A stretch of 64,000 bases of DNA from Phormidium tenue FACHB-1050 (GCF_014696925.1 NZ_JACJQY010000004.1:162496-226495), one strand, 5' to 3'. Shown: positions 29,382-39,400, counted from the stretch's first letter. The notes: generated by a model from the sequence alone, not told the origin. A program made the numbers and translations.

Positions 29382-29774
29382 ATGACTTCAGAAAACAGTA
29401 AAAACCAGTTTGCTTTGACGATCGCCTTTACTGATGCAGAATTGACATATACAGAGCGTGATGATGAGTTGGTGCAGCTATTTGATGATTTGAATAATCG
29501 CTCTGACATTGAATCAGTTACTCGCTTGCGCGATCCCAATCCTCCCGATGGGAATAAGAGTGGTGGTGGTTTGTTGGATTTGCTCAAGGCAGAGGCTAAT
29601 CCTGCAAATGCTTTGAAGGTATTGAAATTTTTGGGCGATCGCCTTGGCAATAAACCAATTTCTTTAGAGGCTGAGGTCAATGGTGTCAAAATGAAGGTCA
29701 GCGCCTCTAGCGAAGAAGAGGTTAAGTTTGCGATTAATGAAATTAACGAATTTATCGAAAAGCATAAGGCTTAA
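29382..29774 (+). CDS. EACC1-family effector-associated component
   Basis: This 130-residue protein has the pattern of effector-associated constant component 1, a small protein encoded next to caspase-like and similar effectors in NTP-dependent conflict systems. It shows YTERDDELVQLFDDLNNR, VTRLRDPNPPDGNKSGG, LLDLLKAEANPANALKVLKF and a C-terminal GVKMKVSASSEEEVKFAI. I chose the ATG at 29382 (MTSENSKNQFALTIAF); upstream in-frame ATGs add an unconserved leader. The stop lies 2 bases before the caspase start, so the two genes are almost certainly one operon. Function in the cell is unproven. Confidence 0.82.
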   Translation: MTSENSKNQFALTIAFTDAELTYTERDDELVQLFDDLNNRSDIESVTRLRDPNPPDGNKSGGGLLDLLKAEANPANALKVLKFLGDRLGNKPISLEAEVNGVKMKVSASSEEEVKFAINEINEFIEKHKA

Positions 29775-29776
29775 AC

Positions 29777-32020
29777 ATGGGGCGATACGCGCTACTGATT
29801 GGCATTAGCAATTACACCAAAGGGCTTGATCTTTTACCCAGTGCGGTGAAAGATGTCGATGCTTTGCAACAAGTTTTGCTCAATCCTGAGATTGGCTGCT
29901 TTGCGGATAGGGATGTGGTGGTGCTGAAGGATGCGGAGAAAGGTGCGATCGAGACAGCGATCTATCATTTGTTTGCCAATCGTAAGCCCGATGATCTGTT
30001 GCTATTTTATTTCTCAGGTCATGGTGTGACCGATGATCGCCGTGATTTTTATTTCACTGGTACTTCGACGAGCAAGGAGGCTTTGCCTCCTACTGCAGTG
30101 TCATCGGTGTATGTGCAGACGCAAATGTATAACAGCAGGTCACAGCGTCAAGTAGCGATTTTGGACTGTTGCCATAGTGGGGCATTTCCTAAGGGGATGA
30201 AGGCGAAGGATATTGGCACGGTAGACATCAAACTAGGTGGAGAAGGTCAGGCGATTTTGACGGCTGCGGATTCGAGTCAATATGCCTTCGAGCAGGAGGG
30301 TTTTGAGTTGTCGCTCTATACGCATTTCCTAGTGGAGGGGTTGAAGACGGGGGCGGCGGATCGTGATGAGGATGGGGATGTGTCGGTGGATGAGTTGCAC
30401 GTCTATGTGGAGGGAAAGGTTAAGAGTATCAATAACAGTATGTCACCAAAGTTTTTTGGTCAGAAGGAGGGGCATCGGATCGTGTTGACGAGGGCGGCGC
30501 AGGATGATCCTAAGCTGAGGTTTCGGAAGGAGGTTGAGAAGGTTGTTAAGCGGAGTAATGGAAAGATTTCAGTGATCGCTAGAAATTTATTAATTGAAAA
30601 GTCGGAATGGATTGATTTCTCTGAGGCTGAATCGATTATCAATGAGGTTTTACGACCATATCAGGAATATTCTAGAAAGCTTAAGAAGTATGAAAATGCG
30701 TTAACAGAGATGATTGTGGAAGAGTTTCCCTTTAGTGAAGTTACACAGGAAGAATTACGAGAATATGAAACCTATTTAGGTCTCCGTGAAGACGATTTGC
30801 AGACAATTAAGAATCGGATAGTTGGTACTAAGCAAGTTGAGTACGAGCAGCAGTTGCAACAAGAACAAAGACAAGCCGAGGCTGCACGTCTGAAGCGTCA
30901 GCAAGAAGAGGATGAACGCTTGAGATTACAACAAGTTGCTGAAGCAGAGAGCCAGAAACAAGAAAGCGATCGGCTAGAGCGTTTGAGGATGGAGGCTCAG
31001 GAGGAAGATCGGCTAAATTGGTTACAGGAAGAAGCGGAACGAACCAAAAGACAACAGATTAAGCCTGCTCAACCTGAGTTTGAATTTGAGATAATTCAAG
31101 TTAAATTGGACAAGAAAACAGTAATTGTCCAGAAAGAAGTTGATAGTTTTTTTGGATTGAGTAAAAAGTTGGTTGATACAGAGGAGCAGCGAGTGACTGT
31201 ATCTCTAGACCGCAAAAAAGGGAAGGTCGAATACATTTCTGAGAATCTAGGCAATGGTGTCACTCTCGATCTGGTTAGGATTCCTGCGGGAAAATTTATG
31301 ATGGGAATGCCAGCAAATGAGAGTCAAATTGCACTTGAGAATGCTAAGAAATATGATCTGTCAAATGCTGAAACATGGCTAGATTGGTCAACGCTGCAGC
31401 ATGAAGTAAAGGTTCCTGCTTTTTTGATGGGGAAATACGCTGTAACTAATGCTCAGTGGCAATCAATAATGGGAACAAAGCCATCAGAAAAGTCTGATGT
31501 TAAGTTTCAAGGCAAAACCCAACCAGTAATCAACGTTTCATGGGATGATGCTAAAGAGTTTTGTAAAAGACTCTCTGAGAAACTCAAAAAGAATGTTAGG
31601 TTGCCCAGTGAAGCTGAATGGGAGTATGCTTGTCGCGCTGGAACTACTACTGACTTTCATTTCGGTGAAACCATTACTCCCGAACTGGTTAACTATAACG
31701 GTAACTATCCCTATGTAGATGTACCAAAGGGAGAATATCGTAATCAGACAGTTGATGTGCAGAGTTTTAGCCCGAACGCATGGGGCTTATATCAAATGCA
31801 TGGCAATGTTTGGGAATGGTGCGAAGATATATGGCATGAAAATTATAATGGTGCGCCCAAGGATGGCTCTGCTTGGCTAACTGGTGGTGAGCAGAATAGA
31901 CGCGCTCTGCGGGGTGGCTCGTGGTACTACTATGCGTTTATTTGTCGTTCGGCGAATCGCTACAGGTTCTTTGCGGATCTTTGCAACAACAATATTGGTT
32001 TTCGGGTTGTTGTTGCTTGA
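29777..32020 (+). CDS. Caspase-like peptidase with coiled coil and FGE-type domain
   Basis: This 747-residue conflict-system effector has an N-terminal peptidase C14 (metacaspase-like) domain starting GRYALLIGISNY. The catalytic dyad is His82 in FYFSGHG and Cys132 in ILDCCHSG. An EF-hand-like loop DRDEDGDVSVDE (195-206) suggests calcium control. A long charged, glutamine/arginine-rich helix (about 350-425) links to a beta segment and a C-terminal FGE-sulfatase domain from about residue 490 (IPAGKFMMGMP, VTNAQWQSIMG, VRLPSEAEWEYACRAGT, MHGNVWEWC, RALRGGSW). The EACC1 gene sits 2 bases upstream. Regulated suicide or immune proteolysis is the family-based inference; the target is unknown. Confidence 0.9.
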   Translation: MGRYALLIGISNYTKGLDLLPSAVKDVDALQQVLLNPEIGCFADRDVVVLKDAEKGAIETAIYHLFANRKPDDLLLFYFSGHGVTDDRRDFYFTGTSTSKEALPPTAVSSVYVQTQMYNSRSQRQVAILDCCHSGAFPKGMKAKDIGTVDIKLGGEGQAILTAADSSQYAFEQEGFELSLYTHFLVEGLKTGAADRDEDGDVSVDELHVYVEGKVKSINNSMSPKFFGQKEGHRIVLTRAAQDDPKLRFRKEVEKVVKRSNGKISVIARNLLIEKSEWIDFSEAESIINEVLRPYQEYSRKLKKYENALTEMIVEEFPFSEVTQEELREYETYLGLREDDLQTIKNRIVGTKQVEYEQQLQQEQRQAEAARLKRQQEEDERLRLQQVAEAESQKQESDRLERLRMEAQEEDRLNWLQEEAERTKRQQIKPAQPEFEFEIIQVKLDKKTVIVQKEVDSFFGLSKKLVDTEEQRVTVSLDRKKGKVEYISENLGNGVTLDLVRIPAGKFMMGMPANESQIALENAKKYDLSNAETWLDWSTLQHEVKVPAFLMGKYAVTNAQWQSIMGTKPSEKSDVKFQGKTQPVINVSWDDAKEFCKRLSEKLKKNVRLPSEAEWEYACRAGTTTDFHFGETITPELVNYNGNYPYVDVPKGEYRNQTVDVQSFSPNAWGLYQMHGNVWEWCEDIWHENYNGAPKDGSAWLTGGEQNRRALRGGSWYYYAFICRSANRYRFFADLCNNNIGFRVVVA

Positions 32021-32113
32021 GTTCCCTCCCTTTTTCTTGCGCTGAGCGCTTTTTCTTTGCTCTTTGCGTTCTATATTTTGCACTTAGGTCAGTGACTGTG
32101 GTGCTAATTTTTA

Positions 32114-32328
32114 TGAATCCCCACTACTACCATCCATAAAGATCCCATTTATAACCAAGATCCCCGACTTCTTCTACTTCATCCAAGATTCCTTTCAAGT
32201 TCACAAAAGAAGTCGGGGATCTGAATCCCTCACTACCATCCACAAAGATCCCATTTATAACCAAGATCCCCGACTTCTTCTACTTCATCCAAGATTCCTT
32301 TCAAGTTCACAAAAGAAGTCGGGGATCT
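32114..32328. repeat. Tandem pair of REP-like units
   Basis: Two nearly identical units repeat with a 106-base period. Each holds 16-base arms AGATCCCCGACTTCTT and complement (32158-32173/32207-32222, 32264-32279/32313-32328). The palindromes have the size and placement of REP sequences and lie beside a broken REP-associated transposase. Within 32021-33282 only these elements, the transposase remnant and a third palindrome are seen. Confidence 0.85.
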
Positions 32329-32403
32329 AAATCTTACCTGAATCTCTACTATTATTCATCTAACATCAAAGCCCTCAACTGAGGAATTGAAGGAAGACTA
32401 CAT

Positions 32404-32887
32404 TCAGTTAGAAAAAAAATGATACTCCTCATCTGAACCAATCATCGAACGAACTAATTCCATTGAAGACAAACTTCCATTTCTAACACCTGCATATTCG
32501 CTAAAGCTAGAAAACTCCCATGCTGAAGCAGACCTCACTAAATCAGCCTTAACTGGATTAAGGTGAATATAACGAACTAAATGCACCAAATACTCATCAG
32601 AATCAACTAAAATCGTCTTAAAACTCCCCTGAAATAGCGAGCCAACACGATTAAAACGCTTATTAACTGGTGTTACGTGGATGGAATTCCAGTAATCATC
32701 TAAGTCTAGGGCTGGCAAGGGGGATTGCCCCTACAAAATCAAATTATTGGAGTAGGGGCAATCCCACCGTGGTTGCCCTGTCATGCTTGCAGCTTGCTCT
32801 CTCAAAAAATATCGTTTGGAAATTGTTACCACGATTATAAACATGGTAATAACGCCATTGCTCAAAATTTATGGAACGACTTGGCAT
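32404..32887 (-). pseudogene. REP-associated tyrosine transposase (RAYT), broken
   Basis: The start (32887 downward) encodes MPSRSINFEQWRYYHVYNRG, then NNFQTIFFERAS, the normal RAYT N-terminus. The frame then runs into a dispersed GC-rich repeat and stops. The family resumes at VNKRFNRVGSLFQG and continues with VRYIHLNPVKADLV to the stop. The central part with the catalytic HUH histidines (PNHYHFLL-type) and probably the nucleophilic tyrosine is missing, so it cannot be active. The repeat at 32710-32780 fills the gap. Y1-type Tnp, family IS200-like. Confidence 0.8.
32710..32780. repeat. Dispersed repeat inside the RAYT remnant
   Basis: This is a copy of the sequence at 27966-28040, lying exactly where the transposase's catalytic middle should be. 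It brings the in-frame stop that ends the N-terminal fragment. Confidence 0.75.
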
Positions 32888-32916
32888 AGATTCATTTCAT
32901 TGACAGAGACTGAGAC

Positions 32917-32974
32917 CCCCGACTTTTTCTGTAAAGTCAGAGAGTATCTCTCAACTTTACAGAAAAAGTTGGGG
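32917..32974. repeat. REP-like palindrome downstream of the RAYT start
   Basis: CCCCGACTTTTTCTGTAAAG pairs with 32955-32974 (19 of 20, one G-T) and is flanked by the same CCCGACTT and GGGGATCT words as the pair at 32114-32328. It therefore looks like the same REP family on the other side of the transposase. The 33011-33282 remainder shows nothing. Confidence 0.75.
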
Positions 32975-33282
32975 ATCTGTTCAGCCCAGATCCATTACAT
33001 GGGAATGTAACGATCGCACATGGTGGTAAGTCCAGATCTATCGTGGTGCTAGGGATAGCATCCAAATATCAAACCGAGTCAGCTATTTTAGTAGGGAAAC
33101 CCGAAAGATTAGCTGACTTATCCAACATGATGCTTTAGAAACCATTCATTAGGATCTGTATTGAAAACCAGATTTTTGCTAAGATTAATAATTGGTAACA
33201 AATACAATCCAAATTTTGGGCTTATTTTGTTGCCATCGATCGCAAATTCTGCTAATCATCTAGACACAATAAAACCCCTGAT

Positions 33283-36200
33283 ATGCCTGATTCTCAAGTT
33301 GATTCTGCGAAGCTTTATGAAAACCTGACAGCTAGTTACCGCAAATTGTTGCCACTAGAAAAACAGATGATCCAAGTATTTGCGATCGCCTATGAACCAG
33401 TTAATCGCAGTGTATATTTCGATTGCCTACTTCAGCTTGGAATTAAGGACAAAGATAACAAGCACTTTACAGGGATTAGTTTAAAGACATATATTGATCG
33501 ATTTTTAAAATTAGGCTTGCTCACTCAAGATCGCTCTCAAGGTGCTCAATGTAACGCCTCTTTAATCGATATTGTGATGCGGGACGCAGTAAAGTCAGGA
33601 CAATTTGAGAAGATTGTCAATGTAATTGAATTGCAAATCCCTGTACCTTCTTATGGAAGAACTGATTCACGCACTTTCAGAAGTGAATCACAGTTTATCC
33701 GTGAAGTCAGGATTGGGATTTATCGCCAAGACATTAAGTTTGTCACCAAGCAGTTTGAAGACTTCTATCGCTATGGCTATTCTCAACAGAAAATCACCTT
33801 AGATGCAATTTTGTATCAAGCCTGTAGTAATCCCTTTGATCCTGAGTGGTTCCAAACCTTAAAATTAGAATTCTATGAAATCGCTTTAGCGACGATTTTG
33901 ACTAATGGAATGCTTAAGTTGAAGCCAACCGATGAGGCTTTAGCACTTTTATTAAAGGAGTTTCAGTCAAAAGGCGATCGCTGTACCGATCAATTGCTGT
34001 TGATTTTGATGGAGCAGAGTCTATTACGGGCGGATTTAGAGACTGCCCAAGACGCTTATAATCGCCTATCAAGTGACTACAAAGAAGCTGGTGAAGCTGT
34101 ATTAGCTTGGCTATATTTTCTGAAAGGCGATCGCGAATATGCGATCGCTCAGTTTCGGCAATCCTTAAAGATGATTAGAAAGGCTACAGGTAAGCGTCAA
34201 GTCTACTTCAGTGGCGAACCAGGGCTATTTTTTATATTGGCGTTGATTCAGGAAGGTACTGCTGAAAGTATGCGCGAAGCTGAAGGCTATACGGCGATCA
34301 TGGCTAAGCAGACAAACCATTGGTTGCAAGTCACCTATAGCAGACTGCAAAAGGTTTTGAAATTCCAGTTAGGTGATATTCCCCAAAAGGATTTGCTCAG
34401 TAGTGAATATATCCATAATCATACTGAGAGTCATTGTTTGGAAGCATTTTTTAGTGCGCTCTGTCTTTATTGGGCAAATCCTGAAAAATCTAGAATCGAG
34501 TTACCCAAAATTCTCGAACCATTGCTCAAACAATCGGTAAATGCAGGGTATCACTGGATATCGATGGAAGCAGCAGAACTATTGGGGGAACTGGCAACTA
34601 ATTCTATTCATCAAAAACATGCTCAAAAATTACGACAAGGGAATCAAATTGCCACAATTGTCAATTTGATTCGTCCTCAGGAAACTTGGGAATTAAGTCT
34701 GAATGCGTTGCTAAATCTTAGTAAATCGCCACAGGAGCAAGCAAAATCAGCCAATAATTCACCACAGAGACTAGTTTGGTTTATTACTTTTAATAAGGGA
34801 ACCTGTACAATCCAGCCGCGAGAACAAAAAATCAATGCGAAGGGTGTATGGAGTGCGGGGCGAAATATTGCGGTGAAGCGACTAAAAGAGTCAGTACATG
34901 AGTTTCCCTATATGACTCCACAGGACATTCTGGTTTGTTCCCATGTTCAAGTCTATTCCTATCATGGCTATTATGGGCAGAGCCAGTATGAATTTGATGA
35001 AGATACGATCTGCGCCTTAGTTGGACATCCCCTAGTATTTTGGGAAGATTCGCCAACTACTCGTGTGGATATTGTTAAGGGAGAACCAGAACTACTCGTC
35101 AAAGCAAGTAAAGGCGATCGCCTAGTTTTAGAATTTTCGCCGCAATTAAAAGATGGACAGAACTTTGTAGTCACCAAGGAAAGCCCCACGCGCCTGAAGG
35201 TGACACAGGTGACCGACTCCCATCGCCGCATCACCGAAATTATTGGCAGAAAAAATCGCCTCGAAATTCCCGTGGCAGCTAAAGAAAAAGTACTTGCGGC
35301 GATTCATGGCATCTCTTCGATTGTGACGGTGCATTCGGATATTGGCGGCGGTGTTAGTAATGCCGAAGAAGTACCATCGGATAGCAAACCCCATGTGCAT
35401 ATCTTACCTGCTGGCAGTGGCTTAAAAGTCGCAGTGTTAGCGCGTCCCTTTGCCAATGCGGGAGCCTACTATCGTCCAGGGACAGGCGGGGCGACGGTGC
35501 TAGCAGAAATAGATGGTAAACGCTTGCAAGCAACCCGTAATTTAAAGGAAGAGAAAAAGTTAGCGAATGAGGCGATCGCTGCTTGTCTCACTCTGGGTAA
35601 TTATGAAGAACATGAGAGCGAATGGACAATTGACGATCCCGAATTTTGCTTGGAATTATTACTGGAACTGCAAGCATTAGGCGATCGCATTGTCTTGGAA
35701 TGGCCCGAAGGCGAAAAGATGCGAATTAGCCATCGTGCTGATTTTGGCAACTTTCGGATGACGATCAATCAAAGCCGTGATTGGTTCGCCGCCGAAGGTG
35801 AACTACAGTTAGGCGATGATAAGGTGTTGAATATGCAGCATCTATTGGAACTTCTCGATAAAACTCCTAGCCGTTTTATTCCCCTTGGTGATGGTCAATT
35901 TTTAGCTCTCACCCATCAGTTCCGCAAACGTCTCGATGAGTTTCGTCGCCTCTCCGAAAAGCATGGCTCAGGAACTAGATTCCATCCCTTAGCAGCTTTA
36001 GCTCTAGAAGATTTTGTCGATGAAATTGACGATCTTAAAGCTGATAAACATTGGAAAGCCCATGTCAAAAGAATCAAGGAAATGCGGAACTTCTCGCCGC
36101 AGCTACCATCCACCTTACAAGCAGATTTGCGCGACTATCAGATTGAAGGTTTTGAATGGTTAGCAAGGCTTGCCCATTGGGGAGTCGGCGCTTGCTTGGC

Positions 36201-37503
36201 TGATGACATGGGCTTGGGCAAAACCTTGCAGTCTTTAGCATTGATTTTGACTCGCGCTACTCAAGGCTCTACCCTAATCGTTGCGCCAACTTCAGTCTGC
36301 ATGAACTGGATCGGGGAGGCTGCAAAATTTGCGCCAACCCTGAATGTAATTGTGTTTGGTACAGGCGATCGCCAAAAGGTGTTAGACAATCTCCAACCCT
36401 TTGACATGGTGATTTGTAGCTATGGGTTACTTCAGCAAGAAGAAGTTGGAGAAATGCTAGCCAAAGTGCAATGGCAAACGGTTGTGCTGGATGAAGCGCA
36501 AGCAATTAAAAACACAGCTACCAAGCGATCACAAGCAGCGATGAATCTCCAAAGCGGCTTCAAACTAATCACGACTGGCACACCAATCGAGAACCATCTT
36601 GGCGAACTGTGGAATCTATTTCGGTTTATTAACCCCGGACTATTGGGTTCCCTTGATAATTTCAATACGAACTATGCCAACCCAATTGAGCGATCGCAGG
36701 ATCGGGAAGCCCGCAATCAACTCAAAAAATTAATTCAGCCCTTTATCCTGCGACGCACCAAAAACCAAGTATTGCAAGAGTTACCATCTCGTACCGAAGT
36801 CACGCTACAAGTGGAACTCACCAAAGAAGAACTCGCTTTTTATGAAGCATTACGTCGTGAGGCAGTTGCGAAATTAAGCAGCACTGAGGCAAATGCAGGT
36901 CAAAAGCATTTGCAAGTTCTTGCCGAAATCATGAAATTGCGCCGCGCCTGCTGCAATACCAAACTGGTCAGACCCGATATTCCTTTACCCAGTTCTAAGC
37001 TTCAGCTTTTCGGCGAAGTGGTCAGTGAATTACTGGACAACAAACACAAGGCGCTAGTATTTAGCCAATTTGTCGATCATCTACATATCATTCGCGATTA
37101 TCTAGATTCCCAAAAGATCAGCTATCAATATCTTGATGGCAGTACTCCCGCCAAAGACCGCAAAAAGCGCGTAGAGGCATTTCAAGCAGGTGAAGGTGAT
37201 GTCTTCTTGATCAGTCTCAAGGCTGGCGGTACGGGTTTAAATCTCACTGCTGCTGATTATGTCATCCACATGGACCCTTGGTGGAATCCCGCCGTGGAAG
37301 ATCAAGCAAGCGATCGCGCCCATCGCATCGGGCAAAAACGCCCCGTCACGATTTATCGCCTTGTGGCAAAGGGAACGATTGAAGAAAAGATAGTCGATCT
37401 GCACACTCATAAGCGGGATCTAGCAGATAGTTTGCTGGAAGGTACGGATATGAGTGGCAAGGTCACTACCGATGCATTACTGCAATTGATTAATGAGATT
37501 TAG
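33283..37503 (+). CDS. SNF2-family DEAD/DEAH-box helicase
   Basis: This 1406-residue ATP-dependent DNA translocase has a long N-terminal region (1-900) rich in helices with TPR-like stretches. From about residue 910 the SNF2 core begins (LRDYQIEGFEWLARLA). It contains Walker A DDMGLGKT, the Walker B box DEAQ, motif III GTPIENHLGELWNLF, KALVFSQFVDHLHIIRDYL, ISLKAGGTGLNLTAADYVIH and the closing SDRAHRIGQKRPV. It is longer than plain RapA/HepA-type proteins. Possible roles are chromatin-like remodelling, transcription restart or defence, which cannot be told from sequence. It overlaps the convergent solute-binding gene by 4 bases. Confidence 0.9.
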   Translation: MPDSQVDSAKLYENLTASYRKLLPLEKQMIQVFAIAYEPVNRSVYFDCLLQLGIKDKDNKHFTGISLKTYIDRFLKLGLLTQDRSQGAQCNASLIDIVMRDAVKSGQFEKIVNVIELQIPVPSYGRTDSRTFRSESQFIREVRIGIYRQDIKFVTKQFEDFYRYGYSQQKITLDAILYQACSNPFDPEWFQTLKLEFYEIALATILTNGMLKLKPTDEALALLLKEFQSKGDRCTDQLLLILMEQSLLRADLETAQDAYNRLSSDYKEAGEAVLAWLYFLKGDREYAIAQFRQSLKMIRKATGKRQVYFSGEPGLFFILALIQEGTAESMREAEGYTAIMAKQTNHWLQVTYSRLQKVLKFQLGDIPQKDLLSSEYIHNHTESHCLEAFFSALCLYWANPEKSRIELPKILEPLLKQSVNAGYHWISMEAAELLGELATNSIHQKHAQKLRQGNQIATIVNLIRPQETWELSLNALLNLSKSPQEQAKSANNSPQRLVWFITFNKGTCTIQPREQKINAKGVWSAGRNIAVKRLKESVHEFPYMTPQDILVCSHVQVYSYHGYYGQSQYEFDEDTICALVGHPLVFWEDSPTTRVDIVKGEPELLVKASKGDRLVLEFSPQLKDGQNFVVTKESPTRLKVTQVTDSHRRITEIIGRKNRLEIPVAAKEKVLAAIHGISSIVTVHSDIGGGVSNAEEVPSDSKPHVHILPAGSGLKVAVLARPFANAGAYYRPGTGGATVLAEIDGKRLQATRNLKEEKKLANEAIAACLTLGNYEEHESEWTIDDPEFCLELLLELQALGDRIVLEWPEGEKMRISHRADFGNFRMTINQSRDWFAAEGELQLGDDKVLNMQHLLELLDKTPSRFIPLGDGQFLALTHQFRKRLDEFRRLSEKHGSGTRFHPLAALALEDFVDEIDDLKADKHWKAHVKRIKEMRNFSPQLPSTLQADLRDYQIEGFEWLARLAHWGVGACLADDMGLGKTLQSLALILTRATQGSTLIVAPTSVCMNWIGEAAKFAPTLNVIVFGTGDRQKVLDNLQPFDMVICSYGLLQQEEVGEMLAKVQWQTVVLDEAQAIKNTATKRSQAAMNLQSGFKLITTGTPIENHLGELWNLFRFINPGLLGSLDNFNTNYANPIERSQDREARNQLKKLIQPFILRRTKNQVLQELPSRTEVTLQVELTKEELAFYEALRREAVAKLSSTEANAGQKHLQVLAEIMKLRRACCNTKLVRPDIPLPSSKLQLFGEVVSELLDNKHKALVFSQFVDHLHIIRDYLDSQKISYQYLDGSTPAKDRKKRVEAFQAGEGDVFLISLKAGGTGLNLTAADYVIHMDPWWNPAVEDQASDRAHRIGQKRPVTIYRLVAKGTIEEKIVDLHTHKRDLADSLLEGTDMSGKVTTDALLQLINEI

Positions 37504-39305
37504 GACTTCAGTTTTAATTGTTCTACATTCCATAATGCACCCGTCACACCTGTACTGCCAGCCAGTGATGATGGTTGAGCATTCTCCACGCGATCGCGCA
37601 CAGCAACTAAGTACAAAGGTATCGTTAAATGAATTAACGGTAATTGCTCCTGTACCAATTGCTGATATTCGGCATAGATGGCTTTCCGCTTAGTTTCGTC
37701 TAGTTCCTGTGCGCCTTGGATCATCAGCGAATGGATTTTCTTTTCCCAATCAGCAACCTCACGACCGGGGAAAGGCGGTTCATCACCAACTGGCCCCTTA
37801 TTAAACATATGGGAATCTCCATCAGTTGCCCAGAGATTAATCGCACTATTGGGTTCAGCACCTCCAGTAAAACCAAGAATCGTCGCATCCCATTGCTTTG
37901 AGTTGTCGAGTTTATCGGCGATAATCCGAAAATCGACTGGATTAAAGTCAATTTTCATGCCAATTTTTTCTAAATCGCTTTTAATTTGCGCTCCCATCGC
38001 AACTCGACCACCCGCAGGCGCTAGCAAGGTAAAGCGCACGAGATTACCTTCAGCATCAAGTAATTGTTGTTCAGCATTATATTTATATCCCGCTTGCAAG
38101 AGAATCTCTTTGGACTTTTCAGGCAGGTAATCGTAAACCTTAAGTCCTTGTTCGGGGGGAAAGAAATAGGGGCTAGGGATCGAAACTGGTGAATTTTGGG
38201 TTTGGGCTAAACCTCTCGACAGGTTGGTAATCATCGCTTCGCGGTTGAGCGCATAGGCGACAGCGCGGCGAAAGTTAACATCATTAAACCATTTGGATTT
38301 TTTCGGATCAACAAAGGGTTCATTGGTTTTCGGATTTCTGCCCTTATTGAGATTGAACATAATGAATGCTTGCCCTGTGGCGGGACCCGCATTATAAATT
38401 TTGTAGCGATCGCGTTGTTCAAAACGCTTCAATAGTTGGAAGTCTTCACCACGAAGGCGATACATATCAAGATCTTGCGATCGGAATCGCAGCAGAGCAG
38501 TATCTGGTGATTCGACAATCTGCATTACAAATTGCTCGATATAGGGCTTTCCCTTCCGCCAATAGTAGGGATTAGGTTTATAGATCACCCGTTCTGAGGG
38601 TCGATATTCTTGGATTATATAAGCTCCACTGCCAACTAATTGACTAACAGGTGTACTCAGAGTCCATGTTTCGAGAAACTTTAATTTTTTGTCTGGCGCA
38701 TTAGGATCTTCTTGGAGAGTTGGTTCAAAGACATGTTTTGGTAAAATGCCAATTCCGCCTAATGTGCGTAGAGCAGGAGCAAAGGGTTCACTCAGTAAAA
38801 AAGAAATGCGGCGATCGTCAAGTTTCTCAACCTTGGGAAGAGTCTGCGATTGTCCAACACGAAGGACATCACGAGTACCAGTGGGAATTTTCTCATTAAA
38901 GAGAATATTTTGATAGGTAAAGAGAACATCATCCACGTTAAGTGGTTGACCATCTGACCATTTCAGATCAGGACGCATCGTGAAAATAAGTTGTTTGCCA
39001 TCCTGCTGAAATTCCCATTTTTCGGCTAGTTCGGGTTCTAGATCCTTTGTAATTGGATTTTCTGAAATCAAGCCAGTGAGGGTATAGCCAATAACGATGC
39101 CACTATAAGCGTCATTAATTAAAACTGGATTAAAAGTTTTGATATCACTATCAAGTGGAACTACAAGTCGATTTGTGAGGGCTTCTGGTTTGACCGCGCA
39201 ACCCCAAAGCAGCAGCGAACACATACTGATCAGTAGTAGCAAGACGATTGCTTTCCATTGTTTCACCTTGGTTCGTTTCTGAATGCTTCTTCTCACGATC
39301 GCCAT
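37500..39305 (-). CDS. Peptide/nickel-type solute-binding lipoprotein (family 5)
   Basis: This 601-residue periplasmic binding protein belongs to an oligopeptide/dipeptide/nickel ABC importer. The signal region KAIVLLLLISMCSLLLWGC ends in a lipobox cysteine (Cys36), so it is membrane-anchored. The SBP family 5 core is seen in LEPELAEKWEFQQDGKQLIF, LKWSDGQPLNVDDVLFTYQN, FRRAVAYALNREAMITNL, EKIGMKIDFNPVDF, and the C-terminal AIYAEYQQLVQEQLPLIHL. No permease or ATPase lies beside it, so the substrate and partners are unknown. Confidence 0.9.
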   Translation of the reverse strand: MAIVRRSIQKRTKVKQWKAIVLLLLISMCSLLLWGCAVKPEALTNRLVVPLDSDIKTFNPVLINDAYSGIVIGYTLTGLISENPITKDLEPELAEKWEFQQDGKQLIFTMRPDLKWSDGQPLNVDDVLFTYQNILFNEKIPTGTRDVLRVGQSQTLPKVEKLDDRRISFLLSEPFAPALRTLGGIGILPKHVFEPTLQEDPNAPDKKLKFLETWTLSTPVSQLVGSGAYIIQEYRPSERVIYKPNPYYWRKGKPYIEQFVMQIVESPDTALLRFRSQDLDMYRLRGEDFQLLKRFEQRDRYKIYNAGPATGQAFIMFNLNKGRNPKTNEPFVDPKKSKWFNDVNFRRAVAYALNREAMITNLSRGLAQTQNSPVSIPSPYFFPPEQGLKVYDYLPEKSKEILLQAGYKYNAEQQLLDAEGNLVRFTLLAPAGGRVAMGAQIKSDLEKIGMKIDFNPVDFRIIADKLDNSKQWDATILGFTGGAEPNSAINLWATDGDSHMFNKGPVGDEPPFPGREVADWEKKIHSLMIQGAQELDETKRKAIYAEYQQLVQEQLPLIHLTIPLYLVAVRDRVENAQPSSLAGSTGVTGALWNVEQLKLKS

Positions 39306-39359
39306 CTTCCCTAAAAAATAAACAAAGTAAACATTAAGATTAAGAGCTTTTAGATACTA

Positions 39360-39400
39360 ACCATTTTTATGGCGCGGCTTCGCCGCGCCACAAAAATGGT
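39360..39400. repeat. Palindrome with GCTTCGC apex after ispF
   Basis: Nineteen-base arms surround TTC (apex GGCTTCGCC) with a short internal mismatch, followed by the tail GGTTCTTTATTTTACTGCGA shared with 26977-27040. It lies 22 bases past the ispF stop and could serve as its terminator. Confidence 0.78.

Noticed and set aside
32114..32328. Tandem 106-base repeats considered as a CRISPR array
   Set aside because: There are only two units without spacers, and each is a palindrome of REP type; no cas gene is in the window.
32783..33010. 75-residue plus-strand frame
   Set aside because: It is the complement of the RAYT N-terminus and a REP palindrome.
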